Assembly: GCA_028023455.1 (NCBI GenBank)
Contig: JAQFVV010000037.1
Location: 1,426,001-1,490,000 of the forward strand
From: Epiperipatus broadwayi
Lineage: Eukaryota > Onychophora > Udeonychophora > Euonychophora > Peripatidae
Length of the DNA: 64,000 nucleotides
Direction: 5' to 3'
Shown here: piece by piece, positions 1 to 12,849 of the stretch
Layout: every line of letters starts with the position of its first letter
Position numbering within the stretch: the first letter of the stretch is position 1
Made by a program: the position numbers and the translations under genes
Notes under the pieces: generated by a model
Databases searched by the model: none
The model's input: the letters and a program-made list of their open reading frames with translations, nothing else
What the model was told of the DNA's origin: nothing

Positions 1-181
1 TTCTTTGGTTCTTTAATAATCATAGCCACCACTATCCTAGTAGGCAGAATTGGTTTTAAGCCAATAAACATCACGTGATCACCATTTCTTATGCTTGCTC
101 ATAACTTATTAAAACAGGTAAAACTCTCTATATGTATTGCCACTCAGTGCAAGCCAGAGTAATCAATGGATGCCACAAAGG

Positions 182-211
182 ATGACAAAGGCCACAACCC
201 AGAAACTAGTC
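182..211 (+). ncRNA. Decayed hammerhead ribozyme core (copy A)
   Basis: The core reads ATGACAA instead of CTGACGA (C3 and G8 changed). It is followed by the stem II region and by GAAACTAGTC at 202-211, identical to the intact copies at 36.6k and 37.0k. The 5' strand of stem I is missing because the inverted-arm junction lies immediately upstream. It is expected to be inactive. Confidence 0.55.
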
Positions 212-594
212 TAGGGATATTGGATGAGTAGGCACTAGATGGGGATTTTATGCACAAGCCTTATGGCATCCATTGATTACTCTGGTTTGCACTGAGTGGT
301 AATACATATAGAGAGTTCGCCTGTTTAAATAACAGGTATGAGCGAGCATAAGAAATAGTGATCATCCTGCCTAATAGGATAGTAGTATGGCTATGGTTAT
401 TAAAGAACCAGACACCAAAATGTATAGGTACTGAACTGAGTTCCGACCTATATGACAATGTAAGCTACTAAGCTTGGATTGAAAATATTATAGTGTTTTC
501 AATTTAAGACTCATAATTTTGTAGTTAAGTAGAGATAAAAGGTGGCTGCTGGAGGGTTGCATTAGATCCTAAGATCTAAGTGTAGTGCTCTCAG

Positions 595-653
595 ATCCAA
601 GGCTCCTCATCGACAAAGGCCACGAGCCAGAAACTGATCTAGGGATATTGGAT
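595..653 (+). ncRNA. Decayed hammerhead ribozyme (copy B, 59 nt)
   Basis: The outer stem I boxes are present: ATCCA at 595-599 and TGGAT at 649-653. The core is TCGACAA rather than CTGACGA, and the stem III region is GAAACTGATC rather than GAAACTAGTC. The total length of 59 nt equals the intact copies. Core changes at C3, U4 and G8 predict loss of self-cleavage. Confidence 0.6.
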
Positions 654-764
654 GAGTAGGCACTAGATGTGGGGATTTTATGTACAAGCCTTCTGGTATC
701 CATTGATTACTCTGGCTTGCATTGAGTGGCAATATGTATAGAGAGTTTTGCCTGTTTAAATAAT

Positions 765-2198
765 AAACTTATTAGAAAACTAACAATCAAATTTGTAATG
801 TGCTTTCTGACATGGAAGAAGAAGAAAAGGAAATGTCTACATCTTTTACTTGCACAATAGGAGAAAGTTTTCCTAATTACTGTAATAATGGCTTACTATT
901 CTTCCAATATCTGTTTATATAATGTCAATTATAATAAAAAGGTTAATGTTTTTAGATTTGTGTTGGATATCTCATCAAGAAGGATTCATTAAATTTCTAT
1001 TGTGTTTCCTTTTATGGTCATTGCATTGATTGTCTTATGACCAACCCCATTTATCCTAGATCTTTTTTAAAAAAATAACTGGATTTTATTTATCTGTAAC
1101 ATTGGATTTATGCCCTATGTAGTTTAGCACAGTGGTAGAATGCCATACTGCAATGTGGGTTCTTAGGATCACTTTCCAGTGTCTGCATTTCTGGTGCTCA
1201 AATTTATGAATTCTTAAGCAATAAAGCCATTAAAATATTTTTCTTTATTTATTGGATTTGTCACCTGAATCTTCTAAACTCCATTAAAATTTGAACCTAA
1301 AGTCATGAACATAAAAAGCTAGTGTGGGGCTTTTCTGATTGGAAAAGGGTTTATAATAATACAACCTGAACTTATTATAATCATGATGTTTTTCATGCAT
1401 TTTATGAGTGAATAATAATGTATCACAGTTGATTCTTTTAATACTATTGTAATTAAATAAAAATAATTAAATGATTATAAATAAATATTAATTAATATAA
1501 CTAATTTCTTTTGTGTTTTGCTTTATTAATTAATAGATGAAATACACAGGCTTATATATACCTGTGTCTATATATGTAATTGACAGGGTACTAGCACAGA
1601 CTTTCACATGACCCACCACTCTCCACACTATCTCATAACATTGATACACCTGAACACACATATGTCGAAAAGATAAATAATCACCAATATCCGTATTTCA
1701 TGCTAAACCAGCAATCATCAGTTGGTCCAGATTACCATCTCTACACATATATACCAAGAAAATATGTTAATTTATAAATTATTTTGGAAGTTATTAAAAT
1801 GAAATATATCTCTTAAATAGTTTTTTTATTTTATTTACTGAGATAAAAAGCTATTATTAAACCTTAATCTCTGTTAACCAGATAAGAGCTCTATAATTAC
1901 CATCTGTAAGAAAAACTATATTTAGATTTTAAACATTAATTTAAGCACTTAATTTTATCAGTTATTTTTTAAATTTTAATGGGTTTATTATCATGTGATT
2001 ACCGTTATCATGTGATTACTGTTATATTTATGTCTGGAGGACTAAACAGATTGTTTAGGCAGTTTATCTAAGAGATTATTAATCTTTAGAATGAATTGGA
2101 GGTGGAGTAGACACTATTGAAGATATTTTTCAAGTATTTTGTCAAAATCTTTTAATAACATAATTTTTTAAGGTAAAAATGGGAGTGAAATTAAAATA
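765..2198. other. AT-rich DNA without recognised gene
   Basis: No coding region is supported. A weak tRNA-like stretch lies near 1116-1180 (GTGGTAGAATGCC), with similar motifs near 5150 and 53640, possibly an old tRNA-derived repeat. Short microsatellite-like TA and ATAT tracts occur around 1545-1580. Confidence 0.4.
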
Positions 2199-2255
2199 AA
2201 AAAAACTTGGGGGAAAGAAACTCCTTTAAGCAGTTTCTTTCCCCCAAGTTTTTTT
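2199..2255. repeat. Perfect 24-bp hairpin
   Basis: Left arm 2199-2222 (A7 CTTGGGGGAAAGAAACT) is perfectly complementary to right arm 2232-2255, with a 9-nt loop. Perfect identity suggests a recent origin or gene conversion. No flanking element was recognised. Confidence 0.85.
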
Positions 2256-3640
2256 GGGGGGAATTAAAATAGAATACTGCTCAATATGAAAAATCAAAAA
2301 ATCGACAGTTCTGTACTTAAAATGATCTGTTCCAAGATTTAAAATGAATTTTACCTAAGTCAAATTTAACTTTCCGTAGATGTTTATCATTAGTCATGAC
2401 AGAGAATATGAAAATATTTTTTTAAACAAATGAAAGGATGAAAAGGAGATGTTCACACTGCAAGAGAGCTGTGTTGTCTTGGACGTGATGTTTGTAAATT
2501 TTTTTGCACTTTATATATACACGTAATGTTTTTTTATGAGTCCAGATTTATGATAAGTTAGGACTATGTTCATATACACAGTGGAGCTGCACTATACACT
2601 ATATTTTGTTCCAAGCCATATAATAGTTCATGTTTTGTTGATAAGTCTTTGATTACATTAGGTGTTATTGTTTACTGAGCTGCAAGGTATTAAATACTTT
2701 TCAACACACACATATATATATATAACATAGATGATTTTTATATATACAGTAAACATATAAATTAAGGTCTGATTTTCATCACCATTAAACAAATTCTGGA
2801 TGATATTCTTTTCCTTCAATAACTTTTTTCCTATGGAATCATAATAATCCATTATCAGCAGATTATGACTGTTATTCAGTTTAATATTTTTAGGTTTGTA
2901 TCAATTTTGAAATCTCTATAGTTATTCCTATTTGCTGTTACATATTTTAGATTCTCAGCTAAAATATTCAAGCCTTAAACTTTCTTGTTAGTACAAAAAG
3001 GTTTTACAGATCTATTTTTCTTCCCCTATTAAATTAGTAGCTTTTATTTTATCCCTTAAGAAAGTACCTTATATATTATCTTAAAATTTCTTAAGACTTT
3101 TAGTTTTACAGATTGTAAATATTTTATTATATGAAATACTATATCACATCAAAATTTGGAAAGGATTAAAAAGACAAACAATAAAATGTATAGGCTTTCA
3201 TTGTATTCCAAAGAAATGTTACTAATAAGCATAATAATATATTGTGTTTTTGTTCATTTACATTGCGGGGGGGGGGGGGAGCAAATAATTGAAGGAGTAT
3301 ACTGACACAGTACATATCCTGGCTTCACTGTACTTAGAAAGATTGCTTATCTCACTATAATTTAGCAATGTGGTATCTATTTGTAATTATTTACTTAACA
3401 TAGTGCTAAATACATGAATATTAAAATAAAAATCTGATCAAACGCATAATTTAGTGAAAATGAAAAAGACGGAAAATGTTTAAGTTAAAATAAGTATGTG
3501 CGTGTATAAACGTAATGTCATTTAAATGCCATTAGAAAACACGTATTAAATTCCTGACAAGAATCATCTGAAAAAAGAAGCGAAATTAATTATAAAGATA
3601 AAAACTCATATGATTTATTTGATTAAACAAAAATGCAGGT
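2256..3640. other. AT-rich DNA without recognised gene
   Basis: Nothing coding was recognised. A homopolymer G tract lies at about 3267-3279. The rest is low-complexity AT-rich sequence. Confidence 0.4.
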
Positions 3641-3644
3641 TGGA

Positions 3645-4080
3645 ATGTAATAACATTATTACTACCACGTGGTACTGGTGGATTCAACCAATGAGATTGG
3701 TAAAACAAAAACATGAACCTGGATCTTCACCAAAAGGGGGAGAACATTATTAGCTACTTGTAGCCCTTGAAGAACGGACATGTTTCTTCCGCTGACAATT
3801 ATTGTCAGCCTTGCCAACTGGCCTCTCCAAGAACTTTCTCCGGACTCTTAACTAATTCTCGAGACAGCAGTACCTCACATAAATCAGCTGCCTTGAACTC
3901 ATGTATTCATTTGTGATAACTTTGAATGTTGAATAGCTGGAACATTTAGAATAACTGTTTAAAATTATTGGAGTATCAATAAATTGCCATGCCTCCTAGA
4001 ATTATATTCGTGTTATTTTTTCCAATTAAATTTGCAATCCAGCTGTGCAATAACTTGGTCACCACTGGACACAGCACATA
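3645..4080 (+). repeat. Possible solo LTR-like segment
   Basis: The segment has a clearly more balanced base composition than its surroundings. It contains an AATAAA-like signal near 3978 and ends with a stretch resembling an LTR R/U5 and its junction (CACCACTGGACACAGCAC). I could not demonstrate a TSD or TG...CA ends, so this is a tentative call; a truncated non-LTR element is an alternative. Confidence 0.25.
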
Positions 4081-4526
4081 GAAACTCTAATTGTTTAGGA
4101 TACATTTTATAAAATGTTTAACATACTTCTATCAAATGGATTTCCTACAAATTTTGTACATGTATTAGAAATCATTGACAATATAATATGATAATGAAAT
4201 ATTTGAAAGTTATCAAGTGGTTTGTGGGTAATCTTAGAAGTATTAATGGGCTGAATTTCGAGTGTGTTGATATTGGTTTAGAAAGTTTTCAGTGATGCAC
4301 ATTGAGAAGGTGATAGATATTTTTAAGCTCTTATTCTAAAAAAGGTTAGAGTAGAAACTATTAACGAACAATTAGAATAGAAATAAAAACAAATTTTGAT
4401 TTCAATTGATTGTGAAATTTGCTTATTTTAAATGAATGAAATTTAATTTTCTCTTCATTGTAAAAAAAAAAAAATTTTTTTAATCGCCATAGTGGAATTG
4501 ATTTTAATTTGCTGCATATTTCTTTT

Positions 4527-4591
4527 AAAATGTTACAGACTGCGGTATCATTTTTTTTTAAATGTTACAGACTGCGGTATCATTTTTATTT
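4527..4591. repeat. Tandem duplication, about 33-bp unit x2
   Basis: The segment AATGTTACAGACTGCGG with its following ATCATTTTT tail is present twice head-to-tail. Confidence 0.8.
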
Positions 4592-7500
4592 AAGTAAATG
4601 GCAATAGTACAGTATGTGCTTGCTTCACTTATGATTTACATTCAAATTTGGGACAAGCAAACTTGAATTTTTTTTCATTAGGCTTGGGATTTTTCTTTTG
4701 AATAATTAGGCCAACTCACTAACTAGAATATAAAATAAGGGTGGAAAATTGCTAAAATTCTCACCAGTTGAGAATTAATTAGCCTGGTAATTACCATCTT
4801 CTTCATTATTCCTCAGTGTTGGGCTGTTTGGGAAGTCTTTCTCTTGAAGTGATTTATTTAAGTTGTTTTATTTACTGATTTTACTAATATAAATATGTGC
4901 AATCATGACCTGGAATTCAAATTCTGGATGTAACTTTTTTTTTCATTAGAATATTCAAATTCAACTCAGCTATGGTCAGTTATTTTTAGCCAATTAATAA
5001 GTATAAGGATAAAACTATAACAAATTTACTGATTAAGAGTGGTCTAAATTAGTGTATAGTGCATGCATTTCCAGTAACCTTAACATTTATGGTGAGACTT
5101 TAGTCTGCAATTGGGTTGTTTATAGCTTTTATTTAATAATATCTTATATGGTTTAGTAGAATGGTAGATTGTCATCAGATTCTGTAGCATAAGGTATTTG
5201 GATAATTCTAGTTTGGGTATTTTCGACACTTGAATTGTTATGAACTTCCGAGAAATAAGGCCACTCACTTGTAATTCGATTCCATTTCTGACCCTTCCAT
5301 TGCTCAAACTTTGTATGAACTCTCGAGCCATAAGGCCATTTGATTATTTATTTAATATATTAAATAATTGTTTGTATTCATAGCATTATCTAAATAGTTT
5401 ACTTGTGCTTTGGACTGAAATAATATCTATTTGTGCCAATCCAATCATTTGAGGTACCTAATTGTGTTGTTTTGTAGTATTATAGTAATATTTTATATCA
5501 TATGAATGAATGAATAAATGTTGATTGCATGCTTAAACATGAAGTCACATAATTTTCAGTTCACATTTAATCTGCATTTGGTAGCACTAAGGCCTTTCTG
5601 CACTCTAATGTTATCTTTGCAAGCATGAGTAATTAATAGCTATTAATGATAGTGCACAGTGTATACTAAGACTGGATATAGTATAGTGGAGAAAAAACCT
5701 TGCTCACAAACATTTAATAATATCTATTGATTACTCATGTTTGAAGTGAAGCAAAGGAGCTTATTATTATCAATTGATAATTGTAAGCTAGGACAATGGT
5801 GTGACATTTGATTTTGATATATACTATCCTTATAACAAAATGTTAAAGATGGCTGTATTTAACTTATAATTGAAATCATTAAAATATGTACATGAGTGAA
5901 TAAGTAGCAGATCATTATGGATCAAAACCTTAAGACCTTTAAAATGCTTATGTCATTATCTTGATTAGTGTGGTGTGTTGATTACTGAATGACTGCTGTG
6001 CAGAAGTAATGTTTTATTAAAGAAGGCCAATAGCTAGAATATTTCATTAATACCTTCTGGTAACTATTGATTACTCATGTTTTGCAGTAATGGTTCTGGA
6101 ATAGAGCGCAGTGAATATAATTATTGTTATCTATTGCATAATTACCTGTCCTTTTTGTTTTTATTTCCAGGAAATACATTTAAAAAGCCTGTTAAGTTTT
6201 AAATTATGTTAATGTTATAAAAATATGTTACATTTATTTTTATTTATTTATTTTTTATATTTACTGATAATTTATAAAGCTATTATTAAATCTTCAACAT
6301 GGTAAGACTATTATAGATTCTACCAAAGATTTTTATATAAATAAAATGTTATTTAAATTCTAGATTTTACAGACTTCAGAATTACAGGTTTTCTAGGCAA
6401 AACTCAACATATCCCTTCCTATGCTCAACATGAAGTGAAAATTTTCCACCCCGGCTTTGTATTTAAATTCCATTTACGTCATGTTTTACCATGATATTTG
6501 TGAACACATATACATGTATCTAAAAGAACTGAACATATTAATCATGTTTTTTTTATCATCTTCATTTTCAACTAAGATTTCTAGCTAAATTTAATGTCAT
6601 GTTTGTTATTCCGAAATTTTTAGAGGTTAGAGTATTTTGGGGGATTTTTAACTTACTTGTATTTTCATATAACCTATAAAAATCCCGGGGGGAGGGGGAG
6701 TGAATAATGCAATTTCGATTTCCTTTTGTAAATAAAATTTTTTTAATAATACAGAAACAGAATGAAGTTGAATGGCATGCTTACTTTTTATATATAAAAT
6801 AGATTGAATATATTTTTATATTTTCACAAATATTACTTAGATATTTTTAGTCTTTAGAGTGTTTTGGATTTCAAAAAACATTAATTCTTAAATCCATAGT
6901 TCTATCTCTGCATAGTAAAAAAAAATTAACAAAAGCAAGTAGAATACTATTATGCCTAAGTTTGAAATATTTCTCTGTGACTTATATAATTAATGATGGA
7001 TCCTAGAACTATAAACATTCTTAAATTGAAGTTCAACCAATCACTTCCAATGTTTGAACATCACATGATATCACAAGTAGTTAATTATTTGATCTTTTTT
7101 TATTAGTTACTGATTAATTAAAAGTAAAATAGCTTTTAAATGGTCCTCTTCAAGGAAAAGGCTTTTCCAATAACTCGGAAAAGAGAATCAATAAAAGAGA
7201 AGGCATAACTCATCAGATTTATGAATTATCTGCTGATATGGGTTTAATATTTTCCTTTCATATTTTACCTTGTAGTGTAAGTAAATCTAAATATTTATTA
7301 ACCAAAGAATAGTCAGATATCTAGTTGAATTAATTATGTACTTACAATCCGAAATAAAAATTCTAAGACTGCTTGAAATGTGCATTAGAGAGATCAACAT
7401 TGGATGGGGATTTAATAAACATTATTATTAGCATCTACTGATATTAAACTTTACAATAAGTGGCTGAAATAAAGTAATATAAAATTGTTTTTAAAAATAT

Positions 7501-7650
7501 ATTGTTAAAATTTGTTTGATATTATAAGTATTTGTCCTTAATAATGATCAAACCTATTAATAAATAAATGTGTTCATAATGTTTCCAAAGAATTAAAAAT
7601 TATTTCAACTCATTTGAAATTAAACAACTAAATAAAAATTAATAAACATT
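4592..7650. other. AT-rich DNA with very old fragments of the hammerhead repeat family
   Basis: No gene was recognised. Near 5600-5760 and 6025-6100 there are diverged matches to the conserved part of the HHR repeat (ATTGATTACTCATGTTT against consensus ATTGATTACTCTGGCTT). The 5.6-5.76k pair is again in inverted orientation. A further weak match lies near 7400-7465. Around 5240-5340 a short motif (TATGAAC..CGAG..ATAAGGCCA) is repeated twice, meaning unknown. Confidence 0.4.
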
Positions 7651-7653
7651 TTA

Positions 7654-9625
7654 TTGAATCAGTTTTCATCCAAAATTAAGACCTTTTCAAAATATAATTA
7701 TATTTTGAATATGAAAATAACTGATACACTTTTAAAAACTGCAACAAAGATAGCTGATAGAAAAAAGCAGCAATTGACCAATAAAATTTCTACTGAGACT
7801 AGAGAATTTATGAAGAAAAGAAGGAATTTGAAGATATACAAAAATGATGCATTAAAAAGGATTGATTATCTCGAATTTTGTAAAATGGTGCGGAAAAGAA
7901 TTGAAAATGATATAAGAAAGTATAACTGTGAACTAGCAAGGAAAGCTGTAGAAGAGAATAAAAGTCTCAAGAATGTAAAACAGCCTTTTGGTATTGGTAG
8001 GAAGTTTATATCTGCGATAAGAAAAAAGATGGAAATTATTACTAAAAAGAGAGATGACATCATGAAATGTGTAGAAGACTTCTATCAAGAATTATATACT
8101 AATAAAGAACAAATACCTCCTATATCTATTACATCTGCTGAATTGTCAAGAATTTTAAATTAAGTGAGACATGCAATTAAATGTATGAAGAAAAGAAAGG
8201 CTCCAGGTAATGATGGAATTATAATTGATATATTAAAAGAAGCAGGTGAATAAATAAAAAAAATTTTTAGCAAAATTATATACCAAATATCTAAATGATA
8301 AAGACATACCAGATGATTAGAAGAATGTAGTATTAATATTTTAAAAAGGTGATAAAGAAGATATTAGAAATTACAGACTTATCAGCCTTTTATCAGATTT
8401 ATACAAAATTTTTACCAAGATAATTACAACTTGTCTACAGAGAACATTGGATTTCCACCAACCAAGATAACAAGCTGGATTTAAAAGTGATTTTAGTACA
8501 GTAGATCATATCCAGGTATTGAGAGAAGTTATAGAAAGGACAAATGAATATGAGTTGCCATTATGCTTTGGATTTGTAGATTATGAAAAGGCATTTGATT
8601 CTATGAATATTTCTTCAGTGATTAAAGCATTGGATCATCAAGTTATAGATCCAGGATATTATCATATTTTAAAGAATATTTATAAAAATGCAATATCAAC
8701 AATTAGATTACATAATGATACTGGGAAAGTCAACATTGAGAAAGGTATAAGTCAGGGTGACTCCATATCTCAAAAACTTTTTATAGCAGTGAAGTATTTT
8801 GTGGATTAAAATGGGAAGATAAAGGAGTGAAAGTAAATGGAGATTATTTAAGTCATTTAGATTTTGCAGATGATCTAGTTGTTTTTGCAAATAATGCTTT
8901 AGAGCTGCAGGAAATGTTGCAGGAGTTATCAGATGAAAGTAGGACTAAAGATAAATGTTAAAAAGACTACAGTAATGTTTAATGGATTTTCTCAAATATG
9001 AAAATAAAGATCGATTATGATGAGTTAGAAGAAGTTAACAGTTATAAATACCTTGGTCAGGTTATTAATACAGATGGAAACATAATGGATGAAATTAATC
9101 ATAGAATTAAACCTGGTTGGAATGCTTTTGGTAGAAATAACTTGATACTAAAAGGAAATATGCCTATGTGTTTGAAAAGGAAGGTTTTTAGAAAATATGT
9201 TTTGCCAATTCTTACTTATGGATCTGAGACTTGGACACTTAATAGAAGAGCAATACAGAGACTTCAGACCACTCAAAGAAGTATGGAGAGATGCATGTTG
9301 GGAGTAACAAGAAGAGATCGAAAATGCAATATATGGGTAAGAGAACAAACAGGTGTACTAACCTCATTGAAAAAATTAAGACTGAAGTGGAGTTGGACTG
9401 GATATATTGCTAGAAGAGATGATAATAGAAATATTAAACTGGGTTCCAAGAGATTGTAAAAGTTCCGGAAAGAGACCACATATGAGATGGATGGATGAAA
9501 TAAGACAGTATGCAGGGATGGTGTGGAGAAGAGAAGCTAAAGATCGGAGAAGATGGATTGAACTTGGAGAAACTTTCATCCTGCAGTGGATTGATAATGT
9601 TTGATGATTATGATGATGATTTTGA
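7654..9625 (+). mobile_element. RTE-type non-LTR retrotransposon, reverse transcriptase relic
   Basis: Broken reading frames carry, in order, the pre-RT linker (7654-8163), KKRKAPGNDGI (about 8190-8225), motif A FVDYEKAFDS (about 8570-8605), GISQGDS (about 8743), catalytic FADDLVVF (about 8862-8885) and YKYLGQVINTDGN (about 9040). The C-terminal region has WTGYIARRDDN and MRWMDEIRQYAG and ends in FILQWID. A TGATGATTATGATGATGAT tail follows the stop, the microsatellite-like 3' tail usual for RTE elements. Several stops and frameshifts (for example after 8163 and around 8810 and 8960) make it a pseudogene. The N-terminal AP endonuclease was not found, so the copy is probably 5'-truncated. A second 3' end of the same family lies at 62534-62592. 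Confidence 0.88.
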
Positions 9626-10519
9626 AAAGGTCCTAATTTCAGATGAAAATTGCTTCAGTAAAATATTTATTAATTTTTATTTTGTTGTTTAATTTTAATT
9701 GAGTTGAAATAATTTTTAATATGCATTTGTCCTATATACTATATTTTTAAACTACACTGCCACAACTCTCATGCTTTAAAAAATAATAGAATATTGCAGC
9801 AGTCTGTTGTCATGGCAACATTACAATTAGGAAGGTAATGTTTGAAGTAATGTTGTTTAGATATAATAACAACTTAGCTATTGGTACTTATGATTTATTA
9901 TAACATATATTTGATCATATATTCTAATAACTCCATAAATATTCCTATATTTCTTCTTTTAAAAATTTATTTTTTTGAATCTAAAATTATTTCAATCTAT
10001 TGCCCCAACATTTCCGTTATTACTTATGGTCATAGTCAAGGGTCTCTGACCTATTTTATTTTTTTAAAGTATATTTATTAAATAAGGATACATTAAAATT
10101 ATAACTTTAAAAACCATCATGAGCCAACATTTTGCTTTGCTTTTTTTGTTTGTTTCTTACTTGCATGAGAGATCTATAACATTTTTATATCAAAGTGACT
10201 GACATTTCCATCTTTGTTACCCAAATTGGGAGGTATGTGTGTGTGTGTGGGGGGGGGGTGTTCTTTGGATTTGATTCTTCTTTGTTTTTGAATCATTCAC
10301 TCTATCACTGGGCTAAATCATACAGGAATTCATTTTTGTGGTTATCTTATTTTTTTGTAGTAACATAAATATCAGTGAAAAGAATAAATAAAAACATTAA
10401 AAAATGTAATAATTCAAGTTTGTTTTCACTTCTGTATCTCTAGTGCATCATAGTATATTAAAGGTAATTATTGAAATAATGATATCTCAAATAATAGAAC
10501 ATTTGAATTAATATCACAC
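9626..10519. other. AT-rich DNA, nothing recognised
   Basis: A GT microsatellite followed by a G run lies at about 10230-10258. No coding potential was recognised. Confidence 0.4.
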
Positions 10520-10584
10520 CCTTAACACATCACACGGCAAACATATAGAGAGTTTTGTCTGTTTTAATAATCCTTAACATATCA
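10520..10584 (+). mobile_element. Minimal 3'-end insertion of the hammerhead repeat with TSD
   Basis: A 39-bp piece (10533-10571) carries the family end box (TATAGAGAGTTTTGTCTG then TTTTAATAA). It is flanked by CCTTAACACATCA at 10520-10532 and CCTTAACATATCA at 10572-10584, a 13-bp TSD with one mismatch. Severe 5' truncation with an intact 3' end and a TSD is the signature of target-primed reverse transcription. Confidence 0.75.
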
Positions 10585-12220
10585 TAATTTTTTTTTTGTT
10601 ATATTATCTTTTTCAAAAATGAATTTGTATTGGTATTATATATAAATTTTTTTTTAAGTATTTTAAATTAGAAACTTCTAACAATAATTTCTGGTGTTAG
10701 TAATAATAATGTTATTTGTTTGAAAAATTGTATAACATTTGAACACCTAAGTGGCAGGTTGAGCACAAATGTTCCATTGAATTGACTAAACTTTTATCTC
10801 TCTCAAATAAGAATCAATTTAGGAACTTTTAGATTTTGAATCCACTCTTCTACTACTGTTTTAATTCTAATTTTAATGAAATAACCCAGAAACATTTTGA
10901 GTTTATTATTAAGGACACCAGATGTCCTGCTTACATCATTAATGGTGGGAGAGGAACTTTTAAGAAAAACTACCAAATGCTTTATATAACCACTTTATCA
11001 GCCAAGGCTCAAAGAAAGGCATCCGAAATAGGGTAAACAAAATATATCTTAATCAGAATAATAATAAAAAATAAAATTAAAAAACACAGTTTAGAGCCAA
11101 TAAAACCATATACAAAGAAGAAATATTTCAGCATTAAAACATAGAAACAAATTTGTTATAATAAATAAAATAATTGTAATGTATAGTATAACTATGTTAA
11201 TGGATGAATATAATATCAGATCATCAATGTTATATGATCTTAAATTGATTAAAACTCAAATTTACATATAACATGATGCTCATATTATGTATCCCAATTA
11301 ATAAATACTGCATTTTAATTGTTTTATTTAGCCAGATTATTTTTTTAATTAAATATCTTAAAACTTTTTAGATGGCAGAAAAATAGGAATAGTGACACTT
11401 TCAATTGTCCAGTGGTACCATCATTTGGCAAGTTTTGTATTTATATACAGTACTAGCATCTTGGTATTTATTTATATATAAATGAAAGTTTATTTTGTTA
11501 AAGATTAAATTTTTCTATCATTTAGTAATGATAAATTAGATAGTTCCAGATATCTGTGACATTAGCAGGTGTAACTAAGCATTATAATATTAAATTTGTC
11601 TAAATCACAATTGATGCTGCTATATATTAGTTGTTCTTGAAAGCCTTCCATAGAGATTATCTTTAAATAATTGGTCTCATTACCTGTACATCAAATCTCA
11701 GCTAATGCTTTCAAGAAAATTGATTTAAAACTATTAATGAAATTTTCCATTAAGTAATTAATTCACTATTACATATATGATGGAAAAAACGTAATAAATC
11801 ATCAATAAGTATTAGAATTATATATGTATATTTATAAAACAAAAGTATTTCAGAAGGTTTGAATCTGAGTGAATTTGGATTTTTTTTTTCAAGCAGCTAA
11901 TTTCTAAACAAGCATGCCATTTTCTTTTTTATAGTTAGCCATTTTATATCCAGCAACTACTCATCCATTTATTTATCTTTCTATGGGTATCTAGTGGGTT
12001 TTAGTGGTAGGATAAAGATCCCAGAATAATATGGTATAATCAAATAAGTATCATGAAGATCATATGTACAAATTACAATATGAAATGGTCTATGAGAAGA
12101 TATGCTAATTCCATGAATTACAATTACTTTTTATTTGTGGTTTGAATAAATATGACTTTGCTAGCCTGTTATTTTTGTATGTGTATTTTTGATTATTTGC
12201 AGAAGAAAAGTGATTGGTTC
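10585..12220. other. AT-rich DNA without recognised gene
   Basis: No feature can be supported. A 66-codon open frame at 10836-11036 has no recognisable domain and is probably chance. Confidence 0.35.
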
Positions 12221-12229
12221 ATTTTTCAA

Positions 12230-12530
12230 TCTGTTTGCAGTGCCATCTCTAAATCAAATCATGTTTTGCATCATGGCATAGTTTAGATGTATTCATCAAA
12301 AAAATCTTAAGACTCTAGCATTTCTAGAGTGTAAGTTATAATATGAAATGTGACAATGTTTCATATCTTCATAGATAGTCTTTGATGCTCTCCCTGCCAT
12401 CACAAAATCTTGGAAACTATTTGAAAACATTCTTTCAACTCCTATATCCATTATCTTTCGCAATTTGAATCCTTTCAAATATTTCACAACCAGTTTTGCC
12501 CAATTTAAACAAAATTCAATATTAGATTAT
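12230..12530 (-). pseudogene. Relic of a mariner-like (HTH_48-type) transposase N-terminus, copy 1
   Basis: On the minus strand broken frames read LFKLGKTGCEIFERIQIA, then FPRFCDGRESIKDYL. This resembles the N-terminal DNA-binding segment of mariner/SETMAR-type transposases (FKLGKT..ET...I ... RF.DGR.SVEDD). Two diverged sister copies lie at about 14200-14480 and 19820-20130 in the same orientation. No catalytic DDE/D part was found. The family assignment rests on this short pattern. Confidence 0.45.
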
Positions 12531-12849
12531 TTCACTGTAGATTAAGGCATGAAATACGTCACATTTCATGTTGAAATCTATGATAACAGATATTTGAATT
12601 TAGGAGTTGAAGTCAGGAGATATAAAAGTTCTGAAGAAGTTTGCTAGGGCAATCGAAACTCTGAACTGTAAAAGAGGGTGGTAAATAAAGCATTGTGTAA
12701 CAGTAGTAAAGTACATGGATGATTTAGTATTATATGATATGCTATCTCCTTAAAAGTTATGTGGTTAATAGCTATGCTATGATTCAGAAGTGGCACTACA
12801 GACAACTTAGAGACAGATCTGAGCATGATCTGAGGACAAAGACTGGAGC

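Larger units (their letters stand above)
1..764 (+). mobile_element. Hammerhead-bearing repeat: inverted arm plus tandem copy (left end off window)
   Basis: Positions 1-172 are the reverse complement of about 268-418, so the copy opens with an inverted arm. A direct unit then runs through the ribozyme-like core at 182-211, the conserved 3' part (CATCCATTGATTACTCTGG, 268-286) and the end box (GAGAGTTCGCCTGTTTAAA). It reads on into a second unit with its own ribozyme relic at 595-653 and the same end box at about 741-760. The two GAAAC...TC cleavage positions (211 and 639) are 428 nt apart, a monomer-sized period. The family recurs at 10.5k, 36.4-37.1k, 47.6k, 57.2-57.5k and 63.96k. There is no ORF. 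Known biology: tandem hammerhead repeats of this size are typical of retrozymes and of Penelope pseudo-LTRs. Assignment to one or the other is inference. Confidence 0.75.

Noticed and set aside
1116-1180. tRNA-like repeats near 1.1k, 5.15k and 53.64k as a SINE family
   Set aside because: Only a short A-box-like motif (GTGGTAGA) is shared; too little to support a family.
3645-4080. Confident solo LTR
   Set aside because: No TSD or second LTR was found; kept only as a low-confidence repeat.
7654-8163. A 169-codon lysine-rich frame as a host gene
   Set aside because: It runs straight into RT motifs of the RTE element across a stop, so it is the element's linker region.
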